From assembly GCA_025463265.1 (NCBI GenBank), contig JAOBWH010000013.1, positions 1-60,265 on the forward strand: a stretch of DNA of 60,265 nt, written 5' to 3'. The notes beneath the pieces were generated by a model. That model had not been told where the DNA came from, ran no database searches, and saw only the letters and a program-made list of their open reading frames with translations. The stretch comes from Ilumatobacteraceae bacterium. Its GTDB lineage: Bacteria; Actinomycetota; Acidimicrobiia; Acidimicrobiales; Iamiaceae. The position numbers and the translations under genes are program-made. This document shows, piece after piece, positions 54,112 through 60,265 of this stretch (position 1 is its first letter; each line of letters begins with the position of its first letter).

Positions 54112-57100
54112 TCAGCCGGTGATGTGGGTGGCGTACTTGGGGCTGTTGAGGAGTTCGGTCAGCAGGACCGCATGCGTCGTGCCTGCCTTCTGACGGGTGA
54201 CCCAGTCGGACGCCTCGGCGGGGGTCGGGGCCCGGCCCATCAGGTAGATGTAGGCCACCGCCACATCGGTGTTCTGCGCCTGCTTCGTCTTGTACTCGTT
54301 CGACTCCGAGAACCCGACCACGACCTGCGCCTTGGTCTTCTCCTTGCGGTCGAGCTTGCCGGTCCAGTAGTTCACGCCGTTCTGATCCGCGGTGCGGCCG
54401 AGGACGTCGGTGTAGATCTGGGTCACGAACTGACGGTTCGTCAGCGACCCGTACTTCGTCTTGAACTCGTTGCTGTTCGTGAACTCGGTGGCGATCTGCG
54501 TCACCGTCCAGGTCTTGGCAGGCGCCACGTTGCGCTTGCGGCGGATCCAGAACTGCAAGCCACCGGCGTCGGGGGCCCGGCCCAGGAACGCCCGGTAGAC
54601 CCGCACCACCGGATCGACGTTCGCCAGGTTCTCGCTGCCCCGCCGCAGCTCATCGTCGAGCTGTCCTTTGGCCTTCGACCCGTTGCCGAGAGCGGTGACC
54701 CAGGCGCTCAGGGCCGACGAGCTCGGGGCCTTCGTCGTCAGGTCGATGTACTGGCGCTGGACGAACGCCGACCACGAAGCGAAGGGCGCGTACGGCGCGA
54801 CGGCCACGGCGGTTGGCGTCACGGCGTTCGACGCGGCCGACGAGGTCCCGGTCCCGACGGCGTTCTTCGCCGCCACCTTGAAGGTGTAGGCGGTCCCGTT
54901 GGTCAGGCCCGTCACCGGCTGCGACGTCGCCGTGGAGTTGAAGGTCACGGGCGGTTGCGCAGTGGCACCGACGAACGGCGTCACCACGTAGCCGGTGATG
55001 GCCGAGCCGCCGTTGGACGCCGGCGCCGACCACGAGACCGTGGCCTGCGCGTTCCCCGCCACCGCAGCGACGCTGGTCGGAGCTCCGGGCACCACGGCGG
55101 TTGGCGTCACGGCGTTCGACGCGGCCGACGCGGTCCCGGTCCCGACGGCGTTCTTCGCTGCCACCTTGAAGGTGTAGGCGGTCCCGTTGGTCAGGCCCGT
55201 CACCGGCTGCGACGTCGCCGTGGAGTTGAAGGTCAGGGGCGGTTGCGCAGTGGCACCGACGAACGGCGTCACCACGTAGCCGGTGATGGCCGAGCCGCCG
55301 TTGGACGCCGGCGCCGACCACGAGACCGTGGCCTGCGCGTTCCCTGCTACCGCAGCGACACCGGTCGGTGCGCCCGGGACCGACGCGACGGCGTTCGGCG
55401 TCACCGCGTTCGATGCGGCGGACTCCGTCCCGCCGCCCACGGCGTTGTAGGCGGTGACGGTGAACGTGTAGCTCGTCCCGTTTGCGAGCGAGGGCACCGT
55501 CTGCGTGGTCGCCGGAGACTCGTGGAACTCGGAGCTGGCGGGGAACCCGCCGGTGTACGCGGTCACTTCGTAGCCCGTGATCGGCGAACCCCCGTTGGAC
55601 GCCGGGGCCGTCCACGACACGGTGGCATTCCCGTTGCCGGCCACGGCAGTGACGCCGGTCGCCACGCCGGGCGGCCCAGCCGGCGTCACCGCGTCGGACG
55701 CCACCGACTGCGGAGACGTGCCGATCGCGTTCTTGGCGGCGACCTTGAACGTGTACGCGCTCCCGTTCGTGAGCCCGGTGATCGTCTGGAACGTGTCCGA
55801 GTTGTTGAACGTGCGCGGCGCCTGGGCGGTTGCGCCGATGTAGGGCGTCACCACGTACCCGGTGATGGGCGACCCGTTCTCCCGTGCTGGCGACCACTGC
55901 ACGGTGGCCCCACCGTTGCCCGCGTACGCGCTCACGTTGGTCGGCGCGCCGGGGGCGGTCGGTGTGGTGTTCGGCGTGGCGGAGTTGGACGCCGCCGAGC
56001 GCACACCCGTCCCGGCGACGTTCTTGGCTGCCACCTTGAACGTGTACGGCTGCAGGTCGTACAAGTCGATCGTGATCGACGTGGCCGCGCCACCCACGAG
56101 GGCGTCCGTGTACTCGTTGCCGCCGGAGAACACCGTGACGAGGTAGTCGGTGATCGGCGCAGAGCTGTTCGGCGCAGGGGCCGTCCACGACACCTTCACC
56201 GACTCGTAGCCGGCGACCGCGACCACACCCGTCGGCGCGCCGGGCACGGGGACCGGCGTGACCGGACTCGAAGCGGCGGATTGCGCTCCGGTCCCCGACG
56301 CGTTCTGGGCGGCCACCTTGAACGTGTGGGCGGTTCCGTTGGTGAGGCCGGTCACCTCCTGCTGGAACGAGTCCGGACCGTACTGCCGCGGCGACTGCGC
56401 GGTGGCCCCGATGTAGGGCGTCACCACGTAGCCCGTGGGGTAGGCGCCGCCGTCGTCGGCGGGAGGGGCCCACGAGACGAGCGCGCCCCCGTCCCGGGGG
56501 GTGGCGTTGACGCCCGATGGGGGACCCGGCAGCAGCGGAGCGAGCGGCGTCACGGCGTTCGACGCCGCCGAGGGCGCGCCCTGGCCGACGGAGTTGATCG
56601 CACGGACCTTGAAGGTGTGGCTGACGCCCGGCTCCAGGTACGAGACCACGGCTGGCTTGGTGTCGGAGGTGGTCGAAGGCACCTCGACCCCGTCCACGTA
56701 CGCCGTGACGGCGTAGCCGTAGATGGGCGCGCCTCCATTGCTGGTGGGGTCGGTCCAGTTGATGGTGGCCGACCCCGGGCCCGCGACCGCGCTCACCGCC
56801 GTCGGGGCGAGGGGCCCGCTTCGCAGCACGAGCGAGTAGATCGAGTTCTTCGATCCCGGAACCACGCGGATGCGCCGCACATCCGAGCTGGACGCGAAGG
56901 ACTCCGAGACGTAGAGGGTGTCGTCGCCGAACTCGTTCTGGTCCTCGTCGATGATGGTGCCCGTCGAGCTGAGCAGCTGGATCGCGACAGCGCCGAAGCG
57001 GCTGGCGTGGTCGAGCTCGACCTCGATTGCGCCGTCTGCCGGCACCGGGAACGAGTAGTAGTCCTGGTCGCCGACGCAGCTGATGGCCTGGATTGCGACA

Positions 57101-59013
57101 CCGGCTTGGAGCGCCTTGGCCGCCGCCGAGGTGTCGTTGTCCTCGAGGGAGTCATCGGGCGGGCACAGCGGACTGGTCATCGTGAGCGAGTACGTGTTGG
57201 CGGCCCCGTCCTTGCCGGAGACCTCGATCACGTAGATCCCCGTCTTCGCCGCGGTGTGGTTGATGGTCTCGTTGTTCGCAGTCGAGGTCGCCGACGCCAC
57301 CTGGACCCCGCTCGGGTCGAACAGGGCCATGTTCAGGTCGCCCTGGGCATGGGTGAAGAGCAGCGAGGAGCCCACCGACTGGCCCTGCAGGACCGGCACG
57401 CCGAAGTAGTCGACATCGCGCCGGCACGTGCGGCTGGAGATCGCCAGGCCCGACGTGGCCACGGCCGCCGTGGCGAGCGAATCGTTGGGTTCGTTGGTGT
57501 CCTGCGCCGCGCACGCCGGACCGCTCGACGCCGTCACCGAGTACTGACCGACGGACGCATAGGTCGAATATCCGGTCGCCGGCGTCAGGTGCGACGACCC
57601 CTCGACGCGCAGGTAGTAGGTGGTCCCGGACGTCACGGAGAAGGCGATGCTGGCGTCGAGCCCGGTCGCAGTCACCTCGTCGACCCCGACCACCGTCGGG
57701 TTGGCCTGCGCCACCTGGGCGCCAGCGGCGTTGAGGAGGGTCGCCTTGATGTCGAGGTCCGGGGACGTGACATCGGGAACGACGCGGAAGTTCCAGGTCC
57801 CCGTGCTGGCCGCCACGAACTTGAACAGGTCCTGGTCGGTCGCCGAGGCGATCACCCCGTCGGCTGCCGATGTGAGCGGCGTGGCCGTGGCCAGCACGTT
57901 GGTGTGATCGTCGACCCTGGTCACAGCACCGTGCGAGGCCATCACCGCGAAGTCGTCCTCGGGGTTGTTGGCGTCGTTGTACTCGCCCTTGCTCCACTGG
58001 GCCACGGGCTTCACGTAGCTGTTGCCCATGATCGGAGCCCACACGCCGTGGCCGCTGTAGTACTCCCCGGCTGGTGAGCCGTCGTGCTCCAAGCCGAGGT
58101 TGTGGCCGACCTCGTGGCTCACCACGTCGCCCAAGGCCTTCTTCGACCCGAACTGGGAGGCGAAGACCCATGCCGGTTGGGACTTGTCGTGCTCCGCGCC
58201 GATCGCATCGAACGCATCGAAGAACGCAATCCCGCCGACGGGCTGGTCGACCACCTCGCCGGCCGTGGAGTCGGTGAGGACGACGCGGGTGCCGTAGTCC
58301 GTGTCCGCCGCAGTGGATCGGCGGAGCTTCTCGATCCCCGGGTCCTGGGTCGTCACGTTGACGTCGAACGGCGCGTAGTCCTCGGCGACGACCTGCCAGA
58401 CGGTCTGGATGTCTTGGAGCTCCGATGCGCTGAAGCCGGCCACACCGTCGGGGCTGTAGGCGAGCGCCGAGAACGGACCGCCGTCGTCGACGGCCCAGTA
58501 GGTGCCCGACACGGTCTGCCCGTCGAAGTCGAGGTAGATGGTGCGCGACGAACCGGGTTTGCTGTTGAGCTTGAACGTGTCGGCATAGGGGGCGGCGCTG
58601 ACCGCAACGGCGTCGTCGGCGTGCGACGAGGGCGGTTCGGGCTCGACGTAGAAGATGCGGTCGCCCTCGGACACGAAGGTGGTCTCGTCCGAGAGGATCC
58701 GCTCGGCCTTCGCCGCCGACACGTCGTTGGCGGCCGCAATGTCGTCGATGCGGTTCGGCTCATCGCCGAGGATGTCCCGACCGGAGTCCGACCCCGGGGG
58801 CGCCTCCGGGGACGGATCGCCGTCCGGACCTGCCACGGCCCCCAACGGGCGACCGGACACGGTGCTCGGTGCCGAGGTCGAGCTCGGCGCTGCTTCGACA
58901 GCGGTGGATGCCGTCCCCAGCGATGCCACCAACCCCACGGCGAGGAGCACCGGGACGAACGCACGCCGCCGCGATCCCCTTCCGGTCCACGATCGAGCCG
59001 GTCGTCCCCTCAT
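54112..59013 (-). CDS. Secreted metalloprotease with PPC-like domains, seven fibronectin type III repeats and DUF4214 C-terminus
   Basis: A 1,633-residue exported protein. ATG 59013 has GGGAGG upstream; signal peptide AFVPVLLAVGLVASLGTAST. After a propeptide, the catalytic domain has VVSHEVGHNLGLEHDG (HExxHxxGxxH zinc site, near residue 300). Two or three PPC-like beta domains follow (DQDLFKFVAASTGTWNFRV; DYFGVPVLQGQSVGSSL). Seven FN3 repeats fill about 735-1400. The C-terminal DUF4214 (YRAFLGRAPDAGGLQFWIRR, YTDVLGRTADQNGVNYW, IYLMGRAPTPAEASDW) may bind matrix. Probable role: extracellular proteolysis or adhesion. Confidence 0.93.
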   Translation of the reverse strand: MRGRPARSWTGRGSRRRAFVPVLLAVGLVASLGTASTAVEAAPSSTSAPSTVSGRPLGAVAGPDGDPSPEAPPGSDSGRDILGDEPNRIDDIAAANDVSAAKAERILSDETTFVSEGDRIFYVEPEPPSSHADDAVAVSAAPYADTFKLNSKPGSSRTIYLDFDGQTVSGTYWAVDDGGPFSALAYSPDGVAGFSASELQDIQTVWQVVAEDYAPFDVNVTTQDPGIEKLRRSTAADTDYGTRVVLTDSTAGEVVDQPVGGIAFFDAFDAIGAEHDKSQPAWVFASQFGSKKALGDVVSHEVGHNLGLEHDGSPAGEYYSGHGVWAPIMGNSYVKPVAQWSKGEYNDANNPEDDFAVMASHGAVTRVDDHTNVLATATPLTSAADGVIASATDQDLFKFVAASTGTWNFRVVPDVTSPDLDIKATLLNAAGAQVAQANPTVVGVDEVTATGLDASIAFSVTSGTTYYLRVEGSSHLTPATGYSTYASVGQYSVTASSGPACAAQDTNEPNDSLATAAVATSGLAISSRTCRRDVDYFGVPVLQGQSVGSSLLFTHAQGDLNMALFDPSGVQVASATSTANNETINHTAAKTGIYVIEVSGKDGAANTYSLTMTSPLCPPDDSLEDNDTSAAAKALQAGVAIQAISCVGDQDYYSFPVPADGAIEVELDHASRFGAVAIQLLSSTGTIIDEDQNEFGDDTLYVSESFASSSDVRRIRVVPGSKNSIYSLVLRSGPLAPTAVSAVAGPGSATINWTDPTSNGGAPIYGYAVTAYVDGVEVPSTTSDTKPAVVSYLEPGVSHTFKVRAINSVGQGAPSAASNAVTPLAPLLPGPPSGVNATPRDGGALVSWAPPADDGGAYPTGYVVTPYIGATAQSPRQYGPDSFQQEVTGLTNGTAHTFKVAAQNASGTGAQSAASSPVTPVPVPGAPTGVVAVAGYESVKVSWTAPAPNSSAPITDYLVTVFSGGNEYTDALVGGAATSITIDLYDLQPYTFKVAAKNVAGTGVRSAASNSATPNTTPTAPGAPTNVSAYAGNGGATVQWSPARENGSPITGYVVTPYIGATAQAPRTFNNSDTFQTITGLTNGSAYTFKVAAKNAIGTSPQSVASDAVTPAGPPGVATGVTAVAGNGNATVSWTAPASNGGSPITGYEVTAYTGGFPASSEFHESPATTQTVPSLANGTSYTFTVTAYNAVGGGTESAASNAVTPNAVASVPGAPTGVAAVAGNAQATVSWSAPASNGGSAITGYVVTPFVGATAQPPLTFNSTATSQPVTGLTNGTAYTFKVAAKNAVGTGTASAASNAVTPTAVVPGAPTSVAAVAGNAQATVSWSAPASNGGSAITGYVVTPFVGATAQPPVTFNSTATSQPVTGLTNGTAYTFKVAAKNAVGTGTSSAASNAVTPTAVAVAPYAPFASWSAFVQRQYIDLTTKAPSSSALSAWVTALGNGSKAKGQLDDELRRGSENLANVDPVVRVYRAFLGRAPDAGGLQFWIRRKRNVAPAKTWTVTQIATEFTNSNEFKTKYGSLTNRQFVTQIYTDVLGRTADQNGVNYWTGKLDRKEKTKAQVVVGFSESNEYKTKQAQNTDVAVAYIYLMGRAPTPAEASDWVTRQKAGTTHAVLLTELLNSPKYATHITG
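54811..55386 (-). repeat. Two near-identical 288-bp FN3-coding repeats
   Basis: The units starting at 54811 and 55099 are 288 bp (96 codons) apart and differ at only a few bases by eye, mostly at the ends. The next FN3 unit upstream in the gene is clearly more diverged. This looks like a recent in-frame duplication that can grow or shrink. Confidence 0.88.
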
Positions 59014-59255
59014 GGCAACCCTCCCAGGCCATCGACGCAGCGCGGAGCCGACCACGTCCTCGAGATCCATGCAGCCCACACCGCACCGAGCTCGGGTGGT
59101 CTGCCGCCCTCACGACGACCACCGTGACAGCTTACGGTCCTCGGCAGGTCCCTGCTGGGGTGTTGGACCTGTGGGCACTCCCTGGGGCGCCGTTGCGTTG
59201 GCTCCCACCAGAGCGCGGCTCTGCCGGGAGCAGCGGTCGGATCGCAAACTGCTCC

Positions 59256-59321
59256 CACGAGTTCGTCGAAGGCGGCCGCAACGCGAAGTCCGGGGCGGGC
59301 GTCGGCGCCGAGATGAGCACA
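59256..59321 (-). pseudogene. Relic of an IS6-type transposase C-terminus
   Basis: CAHLGADARPGLRVAAAFDELV is closely similar to the C-terminal end of the IS6 fragment at 48.7 kb (ELGVDALPGLTVAAAFDELA), also at DNA level (TTCGACGAACTCG shared). No other part of the transposase is seen. The rest of 59014-59386, upstream of the protease gene, shows no gene. Confidence 0.65.
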
Positions 59322-59386
59322 CTCGACGCAACGGCACCCACTGAGTCTGATGGTGGTTGGCAGCGCCCCGCGGCCCGGCTCTGTGG

Positions 59387-60265
59387 TCAACAGGCGGTGA
59401 GTTCGAAGACAGGGTGGAGGTGAGCCTCGGCGATGAACTCGCTGATCGGTGCTGTCTTCTCCGCCCGGAAGTAGGGACGGGTGGCGCTCGCGACTGCGAC
59501 GTACTGCTTCAACACCGGCCCAGCTTCGACAGCCGTGACCTCTCTGATCCGGGCGGTTGACACGTCATGGCCGTGGCGAAGCTCGACCTGCCCGGCGGCC
59601 CGGGCGTTCAGTACCCACCCCACGTCCCCGTAGGGGGCGACCAGCCAGCGGCGATCTCCCTGCCGGACCGGGATGACCGGGGTTCGTCGCGCGATCCCAG
59701 TCCGCCGACCGGTGGTGGTCAGCACGCTGGCGGGGCCGACTCCGAGGCGAGCGAGACCTCGGAACAAGGTGTCACCGACACGGTCGACCCAACGCATGCG
59801 AAACACCGGAGGCGTGGAGGTCGGCTCGGAGCCGAGCCGTTCGGGCTCGACCCGGTCAACCACCGGCGGGTCCGTGGCTCGAGGTTCGCAGGCCACGATG
59901 ACGGCTGATCGGGCCTGCACAGCGAGCGTGTTGCCAGGGAGCGAGCTTTCAGCACGTGGGAACCGGGCGAGATACGTCTCGAGAAGCGATGCGAGGGCCT
60001 CATCGTCGGTGGTTCCTTCGACCGCACGGCCGGTCATCGGGCACCAGGTCCCGGCGATGAGGACGTCGAGCGCCCAGTCGGTTCGGAAGTTCCGCCACCA
60101 GGTCTTGGACTCGGCTCGTGCCACCAAGATCACGAGGCCCTGTCCTCGCCGAACGTATTGCGTTGGGGTGCAGTGTTCCTCGCCGGAGCGTCGCCCGCGG
60201 TAGCGGATCAGACAGGTGGAACCTGAGAGCAGAGGATGGGCCGGTGATCGCAGGAGGGCGCCGAC
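59387..60265 (-). CDS. F420-dependent nitroreductase-family protein, 5' truncated by window edge
   Basis: The frame is open to base 60265, so the start is outside the window; at least 292 residues are present. Two DUF385-type halves are visible: an N-terminal HPLLSGSTCLIRYRGRRSG, then YVRRGQGLVILVARAESKTWW; and a second DTLFRGLARLGVGPASVLTTTGRRTGIARRTPVIPV, GWVLNARAAGQVELRHG. These are F420-binding split-barrel signatures. A GTG at 60133 is an internal codon, because the homology continues upstream of it. A tandem of two such domains is less usual. Confidence 0.82.
   Translation of the reverse strand, partial: VGALLRSPAHPLLSGSTCLIRYRGRRSGEEHCTPTQYVRRGQGLVILVARAESKTWWRNFRTDWALDVLIAGTWCPMTGRAVEGTTDDEALASLLETYLARFPRAESSLPGNTLAVQARSAVIVACEPRATDPPVVDRVEPERLGSEPTSTPPVFRMRWVDRVGDTLFRGLARLGVGPASVLTTTGRRTGIARRTPVIPVRQGDRRWLVAPYGDVGWVLNARAAGQVELRHGHDVSTARIREVTAVEAGPVLKQYVAVASATRPYFRAEKTAPISEFIAEAHLHPVFELTAC

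Noticed and set aside
54650-56473. A 607-codon alternative frame on the same strand as the protease
   Set aside because: It lies wholly inside the FN3 repeats, is rich in Arg/His/Gly and lacks any domain: a GC-codon shadow of a real gene.
60131-60133. GTG as start of the last gene
   Set aside because: Recognisable F420-fold sequence continues upstream in frame to the window edge, so the gene starts outside.

Overview
The window is about 60 kb of very GC-rich DNA (roughly 70% by eye) from an actinobacterium. GAF-ANTAR regulators, DUF385-type F420-dependent oxidoreductases, STAS/anti-sigma kinase proteins, a DUF3516 helicase and frequent GTG starts all fit. I would guess Acidimicrobiia, but that is inference. 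Both ends cut through genes: a polyketide synthase on the left and an F420-type oxidoreductase on the right.

Left part (1-11.2 kb, + strand): a compact lipid/polyketide locus. It holds the end of an AT-ACP-KR synthase, a KS-AT-DH-PPTase synthase, a free-standing ACP, an alpha/beta hydrolase, a UGT-type glycosyltransferase and a second alpha/beta hydrolase. The layout resembles PUFA-synthase, enediyne-PKS and heterocyst-glycolipid type iterative systems and suggests a glycosylated polyketide or long-chain lipid. An imperfect 129-bp palindromic tandem repeat separates the two synthases.

11.2-28.5 kb: a catabolic or signalling-lipid region with three paralogous carotenoid-cleavage-oxygenase (RPE65/lignostilbene dioxygenase family) genes, a Liv-type ABC importer, a MarR/EamA pair, a TetR regulator, an acyl-CoA ligase and an amidase. 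Each of the three oxygenase genes has the same 17-bp dyad (consensus GGTGAACACYGTTYACC) just upstream. One copy is a perfect palindrome between the divergent TetR and oxygenase genes, and another lies between the importer operon and an oxygenase. I read this as one local TetR regulon linking uptake, oxidative cleavage and CoA activation of an apocarotenoid- or stilbene-like substrate. The third oxygenase is split by a frameshift.

28.5-42.1 kb: housekeeping and signalling genes. These are a DUF3516 helicase, PEBP, a beta-propeller protein, enoyl-CoA hydratase, glutaminase and a META lipoprotein. A cyclic-di-GMP/two-component cluster follows (degenerate EAL protein, GGDEF-EAL-histidine kinase, OmpR regulator, receiver protein), with an array of eight CTCAGG/GTCAGG repeats at 11-12 bp spacing before the EAL gene. 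Next come a small XRE protein with a LexA-like box, a STAS antagonist, an anti-sigma kinase and tRNA-Lys(UUU).

42.1-60.3 kb: an accessory, scarred region. Fragments of IS110-, IS6- and other transposases, of nuoB, of a medium-chain dehydrogenase and of an arsenate reductase lie between intact genes: two divergent GAF-ANTAR regulators, a membrane HD-GYP phosphodiesterase, secreted proteins, a DUF4012 protein and a 1,633-residue secreted metalloprotease with seven fibronectin-III repeats and a DUF4214 tail.
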